NCBI GenBank assembly: GCA_002168075.1
Contig: NHCE01000010.1
Coordinates: forward strand, 1 to 64,000
DNA length: 64,000 bases
Direction: 5' to 3'
Origin: Rhizobiales bacterium TMED25
GTDB lineage: Bacteria; Pseudomonadota; Alphaproteobacteria; Rhizobiales; TMED25
The notes beneath the pieces were generated by a model. It was not told the origin of the DNA, ran no database searches, and saw only the letters and a program-made list of their open reading frames with translations. Made by a program: the position numbers and the translations under genes. Positions 39,384 through 48,921 of this stretch are shown piece by piece; positions within the stretch are counted from its first letter, which is position 1, and each line of letters begins with the position of its first letter.

Positions 39384-39761
39384 GTGAATAGACAAAAACC
39401 AATATTATATATTCTAAAAACTCTTATTTTAGGCCTTTGCCCATCTTGTTTAAAAGCAAGTATCTTTCATAAAATAATAATACTAAAGAGAGATTGTCAT
39501 ATATGTTCGGAAGATTTTTCAAAATATAATCTTGGCGATGCTGATAATTTTTTTGTAATACTTGTTGTTGGTATTATCATAATGGCAGGACTGGTCTTTG
39601 CGGAAATACATTACCAGCCTTCATTATCTCTACAGATGATTATTTGGATACCGGCTACTATTATTTTATCCATATTATTCACTAGGCCAATAAAAGCCTA
39701 TTTTTTGTATTTAGGATATAAATTAGATAAAAAAAGAAAAAACACTCAATATGAAAAGTAA
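39384..39761 (+). CDS. DUF983 membrane protein
   Basis: A 125-residue protein with a zinc-ribbon-like N terminus (CPSC near residue 19 and CHIC near residue 38) and two transmembrane helices, the DUF983 pattern. It is routinely found between ctaE and the SURF1 gene in alphaproteobacteria, so a role in oxidase biogenesis is likely but not shown. The start is GTG. It overlaps the SURF1 gene by 11 bases. Confidence 0.87.
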   Translation: MNRQKPILYILKTLILGLCPSCLKASIFHKIIILKRDCHICSEDFSKYNLGDADNFFVILVVGIIIMAGLVFAEIHYQPSLSLQMIIWIPATIILSILFTRPIKAYFLYLGYKLDKKRKNTQYEK

Positions 39762-40476
39762 AATAAAAATTATTCTTGTAAATACTACTGTATTGATAAG
39801 CTTTATTATTCTTGTAACATTGGGTACATGGCAATTAGACCGTAAGGAACAAAAAGAACAACTATTTGAAAAAATAAAGAGAGTAAACTTAGTAGTGGAA
39901 GATTTTGAGAATATAGTGATAAATGAAAATAATCTGAATGATTGGATATACAAGAAAGTCTCTTTTAAAGGTAATTATAGGTATGAAAAAGAGCTATATG
40001 TATTTACACATTTATCTGATCCTCGAGGAGATTATGGCGGAGCTGGATATTGGATTTTTAACTTATTCGTCTCATCCAAGGGTAGTTTAATTATTATTAA
40101 TAGAGGCTTTGTGCCTCAAGATATGATTAATGAATTCAAATCAAAAGATTCTTCAGAGCCTGTCAATAATTCACAAATAGGTTATATAAGAAGTTTTGAA
40201 AAAAGAAATATTTTTACACCAGATACAGATTTTAATGGTAAGATTTTATACTCAATTTTAAAAGAGGATATAAAAAAGATATTTGATATTAATGGCATTG
40301 AACCATATTTTGTAGATCTAATTTCGTCAAATCAATTAATTCCCCAGTCAAATGAAACTAGGTTAAAATTCCCAGATAATCACCTTTCTTATGCAATAAC
40401 ATGGTATGGTCTTGCAACAAGCTTATTATTTATATATTTTTATGCCAGAATAAAAAGAAGAAAATCAAATCATTGA
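39751..40476 (+). CDS. SURF1-family cytochrome oxidase assembly protein
   Basis: A 241-residue SURF1/Shy1 homologue, with one membrane helix at each end and a large periplasmic domain between. The LGTWQLDRKEQK start segment, the central VNRGFVP-like IINRGFVPQD, and the C-terminal NNHLSYAITW-like PDNHLSYAITWYGLA are diagnostic. It helps insert haem a into subunit I. It ends 2 bases before thrC. Confidence 0.92.
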   Translation: MKSKIKIILVNTTVLISFIILVTLGTWQLDRKEQKEQLFEKIKRVNLVVEDFENIVINENNLNDWIYKKVSFKGNYRYEKELYVFTHLSDPRGDYGGAGYWIFNLFVSSKGSLIIINRGFVPQDMINEFKSKDSSEPVNNSQIGYIRSFEKRNIFTPDTDFNGKILYSILKEDIKKIFDINGIEPYFVDLISSNQLIPQSNETRLKFPDNHLSYAITWYGLATSLLFIYFYARIKRRKSNH

Positions 40477-40478
40477 AA

Positions 40479-41864
40479 ATGCGTTATATCAGTACAAGAA
40501 ATAATAAAGAGGAATATTCTTTTGAAGATATTCTTTTGAAGGGACTTGCAGATGATGGTGGGTTATATATTCCAAATCAAGTTCCGTCTCTAAGTAAAGA
40601 TGATCTCTCCGAGATATTAAAAATGGATTACCAGTCTATTGCTTTAAGAATAATAAAATTATTTACTCAAGATACATTCAGTGAGGCAGTCCTTCGAAGG
40701 ATGGTCAATGACTCCTATAAATGTTTTAATAAAACAGAAATTACACCAATTCATAACTTGGATAAAAAAACTTCCATTCTAGAATTATATCATGGCCCAA
40801 CACTTGCTTTTAAAGATATTGCAATGCAATTATTGTCTAGAATGATCGAAGAAGTTTTATCAAAAGATAATAGTAAAGCATCAATAATCTGCGCTACGTC
40901 AGGTGATACAGGTGGAGCTGCAGTTGCTTCTTTTGCAGGAAAGAAGAATATCGACTTATATATACTATTCCCAGAGGGTCGGATATCAGAAGTTCAAAGA
41001 AGGTTCATGTCAACATCTCAACAGAATAATATCAATGTAATCTCAATAGATGGAAATTTTGATGATTGTCAAAATATTGTGAAATCTCTTTTCAGAGATA
41101 AAAGCTTTTCCCAATCTGTGAACTTAACAGCTGTTAATTCAATAAATTGGGCGAGAATCATGATTCAAATAATCTATTATTTTTCAGCTATAGCACAAAA
41201 TCCAAAAGATAAAAAAAATCCAGATATTATTGTGCCAACTGGCAACTTTGGTGATATATTTGCCGGTTATATAGCAAAAAAAATGGGATTGGGTATCGGT
41301 AAATTAGTTATTGCATCCAATGTGAATAATATTCTTGAAAGGTGTCTAAATACAGGAACATATGAGATATTGGAAGCTATTCAAACAAATTCACCATCAA
41401 TGGATATACAGATTTCCAGTAATTTTGAGAGGCTCTTATATGATCTAGTTAACCACGATACAAAAAAATTAAGTAAAATGATGGACGAATTAGCTAAAGA
41501 TGGTCAATTTTCACTTGATGAAGCAGAGCTTTCGAAATTAAACTCTATATTTGATGCAGGATCCATAGAACAGATTGAGACAATAAACATTATTAAAAAG
41601 ATTTATAATCAGCATAATCTTATTCTTGATCCACATACTGCTATAGCCGCAGGGGTGTCGTCAAAGAATAACTATCATAATTCAATTATTCTCTCAACTG
41701 CACATCCTGCCAAGTTTCCTCAAGCTATTAAGGATGCTATTGGAATTGAAGCTGAACTTCCATTAAAAAACAAAAATATATTTGAATTACCAGAGCATAT
41801 TAAAAATATGAAAAATGATATGAGTTTGGTAAAAAATCATATAGTCTCAAATTTTAAAAGGTAA
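40479..41864 (+). CDS. thrC: Threonine synthase
   Basis: A 461-residue PLP enzyme converting O-phosphohomoserine to threonine. It opens MRYISTRN, has the PLP-binding lysine in GPTLAFKDIAMQ near residue 110 and the ATSGDTGGAA phosphate loop. The ATG used is 2 bases after the SURF1 stop; an open frame extending back into SURF1 is not part of the protein. thrB lies on the opposite strand about 3 kb away. Confidence 0.96.
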   Translation: MRYISTRNNKEEYSFEDILLKGLADDGGLYIPNQVPSLSKDDLSEILKMDYQSIALRIIKLFTQDTFSEAVLRRMVNDSYKCFNKTEITPIHNLDKKTSILELYHGPTLAFKDIAMQLLSRMIEEVLSKDNSKASIICATSGDTGGAAVASFAGKKNIDLYILFPEGRISEVQRRFMSTSQQNNINVISIDGNFDDCQNIVKSLFRDKSFSQSVNLTAVNSINWARIMIQIIYYFSAIAQNPKDKKNPDIIVPTGNFGDIFAGYIAKKMGLGIGKLVIASNVNNILERCLNTGTYEILEAIQTNSPSMDIQISSNFERLLYDLVNHDTKKLSKMMDELAKDGQFSLDEAELSKLNSIFDAGSIEQIETINIIKKIYNQHNLILDPHTAIAAGVSSKNNYHNSIILSTAHPAKFPQAIKDAIGIEAELPLKNKNIFELPEHIKNMKNDMSLVKNHIVSNFKR

Positions 41865-41868
41865 TTAA

Positions 41869-43128
41869 ATGACAACAAATATTAGTAGCCTAACAAATAA
41901 TATCAAAATTATTTCTAATAATATGCAGAATTTTAGTTCTGTATCCCTTGGTATATGGATAGAAGTTGGATCTCGTAATGAGATTGAAGATGAACAAGGA
42001 ATATCACATCTACTAGAGCATATGGCGTTTAAAGGTACTAAAACTCGCTCCTCAAAGCAGATCGCATTAGAAATTGAAAATGTTGGTGGTGACATAAATG
42101 CCTCAACTAGTGTTGAGAGAACTAATTATTATGTTAGATTATTAGAGAATGATCTTGAAATAGGTGTCTCAATATTATCCGATATTATACAAAACTCAAC
42201 TTTTGATCCAAATGAATTAAAAAAAGAAAAGAGTGTAATTTTTCAAGAACTTGCAGCAACGTTAGACTCTCCAGATGATATGGTTTTTGAAAATTTCCAA
42301 AGTGCAGCATATCATGATCAACCAATTGGAAGGTCCATACTCGGTAATAAAGAAACTTTATTAAATATTGACTCGACAAAGTTGGTCTCATATTTAAACA
42401 AATTCTATCATGCTGATAATATTATTATTGTAGCAACAGGTGCTGTTGATCATGAGAAATTGCATAGTCTATGTGAAAAGTATTTATCTAACTTAGATAG
42501 AACTGACTCACCTAAGACAAATATTGCAAGCTATAGACCAAATGAAATTAGAGAAATCAGAAATATAGAGCAAGCACACATAATATACGCTTTTGAAGGG
42601 TGTTCTTATCATGACAGCCAGCTTTATGTTTCACACGTCTTCTCAAATATATTAGGAGGGGGAATGTCATCTAGATTATTTCAAAATATTAGGGAAAATT
42701 TAGGTCTTGCTTACTCTATATTTTCATTTTCTTCGAGTTATAAAGATACGGGAGTATTTGGAATATATTCTGCGACGTCCCCAGATAAGGTAAATGATTA
42801 TAGTATCTCTGTAGCCCAAGAAATAAAAAATAGTGGATCCAGTATAAGCGAGGAAGAAATTCAAAAAGCAAAAAAACAAATAAGAGCTGGATTATTAATT
42901 TCATCCGAGAATCCTGTTGCAAGAATGAATCAAGTTGCAAGACAGATGTCGATATATGGTAAATTAATTGAGATGAATGAAATACTAGAAAAAATTGAAA
43001 GTATCAACAAAAACCATATTAATGATTTTATAGAAAATACATTTAAGCCTGAGAAAATGACTATAAGTGCCTTAGGAGCGATTTCTAAACTTGATGAAAT
43101 TTCTAAAATCCGACGTTTATATGAATAA
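41869..43128 (+). CDS. M16 family zinc peptidase (processing peptidase type)
   Basis: A 419-residue peptidase of the pitrilysin/MPP-beta type. The inverted zinc motif HXXEH is HLLEH (near residue 46), with the distal glutamate in the EKSVIFQEL helix. The N-terminal VSLGIWIEVGSRNE strand and the glycine-rich loop GGGMSSRLFQNIRENLGLAYS are typical of the single-domain bacterial enzymes related to mitochondrial processing peptidase. No signal peptide is seen, so it probably acts in the cytoplasm. It follows thrC by 4 bases. Confidence 0.94.
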   Translation: MTTNISSLTNNIKIISNNMQNFSSVSLGIWIEVGSRNEIEDEQGISHLLEHMAFKGTKTRSSKQIALEIENVGGDINASTSVERTNYYVRLLENDLEIGVSILSDIIQNSTFDPNELKKEKSVIFQELAATLDSPDDMVFENFQSAAYHDQPIGRSILGNKETLLNIDSTKLVSYLNKFYHADNIIIVATGAVDHEKLHSLCEKYLSNLDRTDSPKTNIASYRPNEIREIRNIEQAHIIYAFEGCSYHDSQLYVSHVFSNILGGGMSSRLFQNIRENLGLAYSIFSFSSSYKDTGVFGIYSATSPDKVNDYSISVAQEIKNSGSSISEEEIQKAKKQIRAGLLISSENPVARMNQVARQMSIYGKLIEMNEILEKIESINKNHINDFIENTFKPEKMTISALGAISKLDEISKIRRLYE

Positions 43129-43143
43129 TATTAGGTATTTTAA

Positions 43144-43731
43144 TTGCTTAATCTCTCTAATGAAAAATATAAAATTCTTGCAGAGGATATTTATCTAAGA
43201 CCTCCATCTTTGCTTGATTATAATAAATGGAGACTAATAAGAGAAGAAAGTAGAAATTTCTTAACACCTTGGGAGCCCACATGGCATATAGGTGAACATA
43301 CTCTCAAAAGATATATCAGGTTAATAACGATATATTCCCGAAGAAGAAGAAGTGACTCTCAATATTCCTTCTTTATCTTTGACAAAAATGATCAATTACT
43401 TGGCGGTATTAATGTATTCAATATTAAGAGAGGAATATCTCAAAGCTGCACAATTGGTTATTGGATTGGTAAAAAATATTCCAATAAAGGTTATATGACA
43501 AAGGCCTTAAGTATATTGATAGTTTATTTATTTAATCAATATAGAATTAATAGAATCGAAGCTGCATGCTTACCTATTAATAATGCATCAATTAAATTAT
43601 TACTAAGGCTTGGTTTTTCAGAAGAAGGGTATGCAACAGATTATCTAAGAATTAATGGTCGTTGGGAAGATCATTTATTGTTTGCGATTACTAAAAAAAA
43701 ATATGATCTTGATAAGATAAATGATAAGTAA
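43144..43731 (+). CDS. GNAT-family N-acetyltransferase (RimJ/RimL type)
   Basis: A 195-residue acetyltransferase with the RimJ/RimL fold: an opening YLRPPSLLDYNKW, the acetyl-CoA loop IGYWIGKKYSNKGYMTKAL near residue 110 and the ending HLLFAITKKKY. Relatives acetylate N termini of ribosomal proteins, but the target here is not known. The start appears to be TTG, with AGG 8 bases before it; there is no ATG before the first conserved strand. It overlaps the DsbD-like gene by 11 bases and lies in the thrC-M16 run. Confidence 0.87.
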   Translation: MLNLSNEKYKILAEDIYLRPPSLLDYNKWRLIREESRNFLTPWEPTWHIGEHTLKRYIRLITIYSRRRRSDSQYSFFIFDKNDQLLGGINVFNIKRGISQSCTIGYWIGKKYSNKGYMTKALSILIVYLFNQYRINRIEAACLPINNASIKLLLRLGFSEEGYATDYLRINGRWEDHLLFAITKKKYDLDKINDK

Positions 43732-44548
43732 AAATAATATATATAATATATGTTTTATTCTAATTTTTATATTATTAGCTATAATAAATAAAGCTAGCTC
43801 TATCCCAGAAAATACTGAGTGGCAAGCTAATCATAGTTCAGATTTGAGGATCATATCAGCAACGGTATTAGAAGATAGGCTTATGATTGGACTTAATATC
43901 AGATTACATGATGGGAGCTATACTTATTGGAAAAACCCTGGTGATAGCGGTGTTGAACCATCTATCCAAATCTTACCTAATCCTGAAATCATACAATATA
44001 ATGTTCAATGGCCGGCCCCAATAATAATTAAAAATCAATATGGAACAAATTATGCTTACAAAGATGACTTAGTAATTCCAATAGAACTAGAATTAACAAA
44101 TAAAGGTAATCTCTTAAATTTAGATTTAGATGTAGAATATGGGGTTTGTAGAGAAATCTGCATCCCAGTCAAAGACCGAATAGAATTTAAAATAATAAAT
44201 GATATTGAAAACTATAGGAGCCACACTAATAAATTACTGAAGAGTGTTTTTACAGATATTCCAAAATATCGACTTGATGATGAAAAAGTGATTCTCAGAA
44301 CAAAATTATTGAATGTAAATGGAACCAACGTCCTAAGTATTATATTTTCTGAGCAAGTTAAGGGCGTAATTATTGATCAATCAGATAATTTTCAATTTTT
44401 TGATACAGGAAATTCATTACAATATTACGAAGAATATCAATTTACTTTCAGAGAGATCTATAATGACAGAGAAATTAGAGGAGAAAAAGTTTCAGCATTG
44501 ATATTTCTTGAAAATGAATATTTTCTAGAAGATTTCATAATTGAGTAG
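43721..44548 (+). CDS. Periplasmic DsbD N-terminal-domain-like protein
   Basis: A 275-residue exported protein with a signal peptide (to about residue 27) and a beta-rich domain like the N-terminal domain of thiol:disulfide interchange protein DsbD. The cysteine pair in YGVCREICIPV (near residue 145) matches the family motif. The transmembrane and thioredoxin domains of full DsbD are absent, so it must receive electrons from another membrane protein such as CcdA. Its last 14 bases overlap rnhA on the other strand. Confidence 0.8.
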   Translation: MISKNNIYNICFILIFILLAIINKASSIPENTEWQANHSSDLRIISATVLEDRLMIGLNIRLHDGSYTYWKNPGDSGVEPSIQILPNPEIIQYNVQWPAPIIIKNQYGTNYAYKDDLVIPIELELTNKGNLLNLDLDVEYGVCREICIPVKDRIEFKIINDIENYRSHTNKLLKSVFTDIPKYRLDDEKVILRTKLLNVNGTNVLSIIFSEQVKGVIIDQSDNFQFFDTGNSLQYYEEYQFTFREIYNDREIRGEKVSALIFLENEYFLEDFIIE

Positions 44549-44984
44549 ATTTTGCGTCTAGTATTGCGTTCGTAGCTAGATTATCAGCTATTTCATTTCC
44601 AACATTTCCAATATGTCCTTTAACCCACCTCCATTCAATTTGGTGTTTTTCAACAGACTCTATTAGAGAAACCCATAAGTCTTTATTTTTGACATCTTTT
44701 TTGTTAGCATTTTTCCAGTTATTCTTCTGCCAGTTAAAAATCCATTTAGTTATACCATCTTTTAAATAAACAGAGTCCGTATAAATAATAACACTTGAAG
44801 ATCTTTTTAGTGCGTTTAAGCCTTTAATAGCTGCAGTTAGTTCCATACGATTATTTGTTGTATCATATTCTGATCCAGACATTTCTCTTTTATTATCACC
44901 ATATAAAAGATATACACCCCATCCTCCAATTCCGGGATTACCCGAACAGGCACCATCTGTATATATTTCTATTATTTTACTCAT
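44535..44984 (-). CDS. rnhA: Ribonuclease HI
   Basis: A 149-residue endonuclease that cuts RNA in RNA-DNA hybrids. The four catalytic carboxylates are in place: Asp10 (IYTDGACSGNPG), Glu48 (NNRMELTAA), Asp70 (IYTDSVYL) and the C-terminal Asp in GNEIADNLA. It overlaps thrB by 8 bases, third gene of ispH-thrB-rnhA, the usual alphaproteobacterial order. Confidence 0.97.
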   Translation of the reverse strand: MSKIIEIYTDGACSGNPGIGGWGVYLLYGDNKREMSGSEYDTTNNRMELTAAIKGLNALKRSSSVIIYTDSVYLKDGITKWIFNWQKNNWKNANKKDVKNKDLWVSLIESVEKHQIEWRWVKGHIGNVGNEIADNLATNAILDAKSTQL

Positions 44985-45945
44985 ATATTCCGTAGTCTTT
45001 TACACTTAAAACCGACTGATGAAATCTTAATTTATTAAAATATTCAAGTGGATCTTTTGGAATGACAAGAGCTCTTTTATCATCTCTTTGCCAATCAATT
45101 ATTCTTGTTAAGAGAAACCTCAGGGCACTACCTCTGCATAATATAGGCAAATAATATAATTCATCCATAGATAAATCTCTAAATTTTTTATATCCTTCAA
45201 GCAGGTGTTTGGCCTTGGTAATATTAAAGGAGTTATCTTTTTCGAAACACCATGCATTAATACAAATTGCTATATCAAATGCATAAAATTCATTACAGGC
45301 AAAATAGAAGTCAATTACTCCAGAAAGTGAAGACGCATCAAAAAATATATTATCAGGAAATAAATCGCCATGTATAATGCCAAGAGGAAGATTTTGTGGC
45401 CAATTACTAGTCAGAAAATTTAATTCTTTCACTATCTCTTTATCAAGATTATTTTGTAAATCTTTTATTGGGTATTTAATAGATTTATAAAGTTTGCTCC
45501 AATGGTTAAAAGAAAGGTTATTATCTCTATATATATCCAAATTAACTGTCTTTTGATGTATATCAGCAAGAGTTTGCCCAACTAAACTACAATGTTCGTT
45601 TTTAATATTAATCGTAGATTTTCCATATAAAAAACTGAATATTGCAGCGTGGCGCCCATTGAGATTTTCTGTATACCTTTTACTTTTCATTATTATAGGC
45701 TTTGGACAGACTATATCTCTTTTATCGAGGTGGACCAAAAGGTCTATAAAAAAAGGAATATCTGAAGATGATACCCGTTGTTCATATAATGTGAGTATAT
45801 ATTTACAATTATTTGTCTCAATTATATAATTTGTATTTTCGACACCTTGAGTTATTTCAGTTATTGATACCAAATTTCCCAAATCATAATATTTATCTAA
45901 AAACTCATTTGCATCTTCAAGAGTAACTTTTGTATATACGGCCAT
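44977..45945 (-). CDS. thrB: Homoserine kinase (ThrB, aminoglycoside-kinase-like type)
   Basis: A 322-residue kinase phosphorylating homoserine. It is not the GHMP type; it has the choline/aminoglycoside kinase fold, with the opening MAVYTKV, QGVENTNYII, the catalytic IHGDLFPDNIFF and GVIDFYFA. It supplies the substrate for threonine synthase, encoded about 3 kb away on the other strand. It begins 4 bases after ispH. Confidence 0.95.
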   Translation of the reverse strand: MAVYTKVTLEDANEFLDKYYDLGNLVSITEITQGVENTNYIIETNNCKYILTLYEQRVSSSDIPFFIDLLVHLDKRDIVCPKPIIMKSKRYTENLNGRHAAIFSFLYGKSTINIKNEHCSLVGQTLADIHQKTVNLDIYRDNNLSFNHWSKLYKSIKYPIKDLQNNLDKEIVKELNFLTSNWPQNLPLGIIHGDLFPDNIFFDASSLSGVIDFYFACNEFYAFDIAICINAWCFEKDNSFNITKAKHLLEGYKKFRDLSMDELYYLPILCRGSALRFLLTRIIDWQRDDKRALVIPKDPLEYFNKLRFHQSVLSVKDYGIYE

Positions 45946-45949
45946 TGGA

Positions 45950-46909
45950 TTATATTTTTTTTATTTTTGGAAGCCTAAAACTTATATTTTCTTCTGTAAA
46001 AGTATCATTTATCAACTTCACATCAAATTTGTTAGAGAGTTTATTGATAATCTCTTGGACTAACACCTCTGGAGCTGATGCACCTGCAGTGATGAATAAA
46101 TTATCTATATTATCTATAATTTTCCAATCAATTTGATTTACGTTTTCAATCAAATAAGATTGCTCACACCCTGATCTTTTTCCGACTTCAACGAGCCTCA
46201 GAGAGTTAGAACTATGACTAGATCCAACAACAAGCATTACATCAGCATATTTTGCTAATTTCTTTACTACCTCTTGTCTATTTGTTGTTGCATAGCATAT
46301 ATCTTCTTTATGTGGAGATTTAATATTTGGATATTTAGATTTTAATAAAGCAACTATTTCCAATGTATCATCTACTGATAATGTAGTCTGGGTAATATAA
46401 GCAATCTTTTTGGGATTAATTGGGGTATATTTTTTAGCGTCATTAATGTTTTCAATTAAATTAATAGAATTTTCTGGAAGTTGTCCAATCGTACCTATCA
46501 CTTCTGGGTGGTTTCTATGACCGATGAGAATTATTTCGAAACCTTCTTTATGTAATTTCTTTGCTTCGATATGTACTTTTGAAACCAGTGGACAAGTAGC
46601 ATCTATGAAATTTAGATTTTTATGCTCTGCATCTTTAACTACAGACTCTGCGACACCATGCGCCGAAAATATTATTGGTTGATCGGTTCTCGGAATTTCA
46701 TCCAATTCTTCAACAAAAACAACCCCTTTTTTGATTAGTTCATTTACAACTGTTTTATTATGTACAATATCATGTCTGACATAAACTGGTGCGCCATATT
46801 CAATTAGAGATTTTTCAACAATTTGAATGGCACGTTCTACTCCAGCACAAAACCCACGCGGGTTGGCAAGGTATACATTTAATTCTTTTTTAATTACATC
46901 TATATTCAT
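45950..46909 (-). CDS. ispH: 4-hydroxy-3-methylbut-2-enyl diphosphate reductase
   Basis: An iron-sulfur enzyme that makes IPP and DMAPP in the last step of the MEP isoprenoid pathway. The three cluster cysteines are in NPRGFCAGV, DATCPLVSKVH and the C-terminal segment with EDICYATTNRQ, and the substrate loop SSHSSNSLRL is present. I prefer the ATG that gives MNIDVIKKEL; a GTG 18 bases upstream is possible, and neither has a clear ribosome binding site. First gene of ispH-thrB-rnhA. Confidence 0.95.
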   Translation of the reverse strand: MNIDVIKKELNVYLANPRGFCAGVERAIQIVEKSLIEYGAPVYVRHDIVHNKTVVNELIKKGVVFVEELDEIPRTDQPIIFSAHGVAESVVKDAEHKNLNFIDATCPLVSKVHIEAKKLHKEGFEIILIGHRNHPEVIGTIGQLPENSINLIENINDAKKYTPINPKKIAYITQTTLSVDDTLEIVALLKSKYPNIKSPHKEDICYATTNRQEVVKKLAKYADVMLVVGSSHSSNSLRLVEVGKRSGCEQSYLIENVNQIDWKIIDNIDNLFITAGASAPEVLVQEIINKLSNKFDVKLINDTFTEENISFRLPKIKKI

Positions 46910-47026
46910 ATTTTGATTATTATCCACATATGTAAATCAGTCTATAAATTTCTATAGCATTCTATAGGATATTATGAATAATATAGATATCAAAATAAAT
47001 GTTCAAATATAATAGTCGAATCAAAA

Positions 47027-47608
47027 ATGAAAAAGATATTATCCTTACTCTTAGTTTTTTTTCTGACTTCATGTGAAACCGTTTCTGATTTCAGTATGCC
47101 AAATCTTGGTATGCCAGATCTTAATCAATATAAAATGAACCCTTTTAGTAAAGACAAATCGGTGCAAGAAAAATGTTCCATTCCTATGATATTAGCTGAT
47201 GCTATAAGTATAACAAATTTTCAGGAGTTTGGATCAAGTATTGACTCAAATATTATTTATCGTGGCAGAGTCGATAGAGTAGATTATAATTGTAATATTG
47301 AGACTGACTATTCAGCTGGTGATTTATATATCACGGGTACAATCTCATTGGGACAGCAAGCATCAAGTAATTTTTATTCTCTTCCAGCATTTGTTGCAAT
47401 TGTTAAGAATAATAAAGAAGTTATTTCCCGAAAATATATTAACATTGACGTTAATATTCCAAATAATGCAACTATAGCTAGATTTGAATATGTTGAAAGT
47501 AATTATAGGATAAATTTCGAAGAGTCTAGAAATCCAAGTGATTATCAGATACTTGTTGGTTTTAAACTATCTGCAGACCAAGCTGATTTTAATAAAAATA
47601 GAAACTAA
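47027..47608 (+). CDS. Predicted lipoprotein of unknown function
   Basis: A 193-residue protein with a lipoprotein signal ending in the lipobox FLTSC at Cys16. Next comes a short repetitive stretch, SMPNLGMPDLNQYKMNPF, then a domain of alternating strands with two cysteines (near residues 50 and 87) that may pair. I do not recognise the family. It is a single gene divergent from ispH, ending 7 bases from the convergent atpF. Confidence 0.7.
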   Translation: MKKILSLLLVFFLTSCETVSDFSMPNLGMPDLNQYKMNPFSKDKSVQEKCSIPMILADAISITNFQEFGSSIDSNIIYRGRVDRVDYNCNIETDYSAGDLYITGTISLGQQASSNFYSLPAFVAIVKNNKEVISRKYINIDVNIPNNATIARFEYVESNYRINFEESRNPSDYQILVGFKLSADQADFNKNRN

Positions 47609-47615
47609 TTGTAAT

Positions 47616-48098
47616 TTATTTTTTTCCAATTTGCTCTATGCCTTGATCTATTATTTCTTGGCTGACCTTTGGTTTAATATTATTCCCTTTTACAGAATTT
47701 TTTACAGTTTCTAGTACAATATCTGTTATATTATCTTTTATTTGATTTATTACGTCATTCTCTAAGCGATTCAGCTTTTCATCGAGTAATTTCTTTTTTC
47801 TAACGACATTCTGATCAAATTTATCTTTAGCATCTTTTTCATAATTTTTTGCTAATTTTTTTGCATTATCAATAATAGTTTTAGCTGTTTGTTCTGCCTC
47901 TGTATTTTTCTTTTGAAATTCTGATAGAATTGTCTGCGCTGCTTCTCTAAGTCTTTTGGCTTCATCCAGTTCTTCCTTTATTTTTTTAGAGCGATCATCT
48001 AATATTTTAATGATTTGATTTGGTATTTTGAAATAAATTAATAGAAGGATAAAGAGAATAAATCCTATAGCTACCCATGTTGCATCTTTTTCTAACAT
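47616..48098 (-). CDS. atpF: F0F1 ATP synthase subunit b
   Basis: A 160-residue peripheral-stalk subunit with one N-terminal membrane helix (VAIGFILFILLLIYFKIP) and a long charged coiled coil. It is the last gene of the F0 operon, 6 bases after the paralogous b' gene. Having two b-type subunits is typical of alphaproteobacteria and photosynthetic bacteria. The F1 genes are not here, as expected for this lineage. Confidence 0.93.
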   Translation of the reverse strand: MLEKDATWVAIGFILFILLLIYFKIPNQIIKILDDRSKKIKEELDEAKRLREAAQTILSEFQKKNTEAEQTAKTIIDNAKKLAKNYEKDAKDKFDQNVVRKKKLLDEKLNRLENDVINQIKDNITDIVLETVKNSVKGNNIKPKVSQEIIDQGIEQIGKK

Positions 48099-48104
48099 AT
48101 TATT

Positions 48105-48614
48105 TTACTCTCTAATTTTTATAATTCGTTTAATATTATCTTTTACATTATCTTCAATAAGTGCATCTTTCCCTAATATCTTGCTAATTATATCATGAGA
48201 AATTTCATAGGCTAAACTTTCCTTATCTTTTAGTATGGAAGATTTCTTTGCATCCAGTTCTGATTCAAATTTAGATATTACTATTCCATTTTCTTTCTCA
48301 AAGTTTTCATTCGCTTCATCTAGACTCTGATGTAATTTCTTTTTTGAATTTACAATTGAAGCAGAAGCTTTTTCTCGAGCTGCTTTTATTGAGTCTAGGT
48401 AATTTTGCTCTATGATTACAGAATCTTTCTTATAGTCCTCGGCATCTTCAAAATCTCTGGCAATTATATCTCTCCTAGACTCTATAACATCGGCAATTTT
48501 GGGTAAGGCAAATTTTGCCATTACTATGTAGAGTATTGCAAATGATATAATTAACCAAAATATTTGAGATGCAAAAAACTCAGGATTTAGTTGTGGCATG
48601 CTTGATTCAGACAT
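48105..48614 (-). CDS. atpG: F0F1 ATP synthase subunit b'
   Basis: A 169-residue b'-type stalk subunit (also called atpF'). It has the N-terminal PQLNPEFFASQIFWLIISFAI membrane segment and IESRRDIIARD coiled-coil start typical of b'. It pairs with the b subunit encoded downstream. It lies 52 bases after atpE. Confidence 0.93.
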   Translation of the reverse strand: MSESSMPQLNPEFFASQIFWLIISFAILYIVMAKFALPKIADVIESRRDIIARDFEDAEDYKKDSVIIEQNYLDSIKAAREKASASIVNSKKKLHQSLDEANENFEKENGIVISKFESELDAKKSSILKDKESLAYEISHDIISKILGKDALIEDNVKDNIKRIIKIRE

Positions 48615-48666
48615 TACTATATTCCAGTACTTAAATAGTTTAAGGGTTTAATAGTTTGAGAGCTAT

Positions 48667-48894
48667 TTAAACAACGAATAATAATATCAACGCGATAACT
48701 AAGCCAAAAAGACCTGTTGCTTCTGCAAGAGCAAAACCTAATAATAGATTTGGGAATTGCCCTGGTGCCGCAGACGGATTTCGTAGAGCCCCTGATAAAT
48801 AATTACCAAATATTGTTCCAATACCAATACCTGCACCTGCTAGTGCTATCGTGGCTAGACCTGCTCCAATTAATTTTGCTGCTTCTGGTTCCAT
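48667..48894 (-). CDS. atpE: F0F1 ATP synthase subunit c
   Basis: A 75-residue two-helix proteolipid forming the rotor ring. The glycine-rich first helix ([11 protein letters not shown]) and the ion-carrying glutamate in the second helix ([11 protein letters not shown]) are present. The residues around it do not show the Gln/Ser set of sodium-binding rings, so it is probably proton-driven. A perfect AAGGAG ribosome binding site precedes the ATG, fitting the high copy number of this subunit. Confidence 0.97.
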   Translation of the reverse strand: MEPEAAKLIGAGLATIALAGAGIGIGTIFGNYLSGALRNPSAAPGQFPNLLLGFALAEATGLFGLVIALILLFVV

Positions 48895-48921
48895 TTTGTT
48901 CTCCTTTTTTAAATTAAGTAA

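Noticed and set aside
40401-40478. N-terminal extension of thrC into the SURF1 gene
   Set aside because: The upstream codons lie in another frame of SURF1 and do not resemble threonine synthase; the ATG at 40479 gives the normal start.
46960-46985. CTATAG repeated in the ispH-lipoprotein gap
   Set aside because: Two short AT-rich hexamers at close range; no symmetry or spacing that suggests a regulator, and likely by chance.
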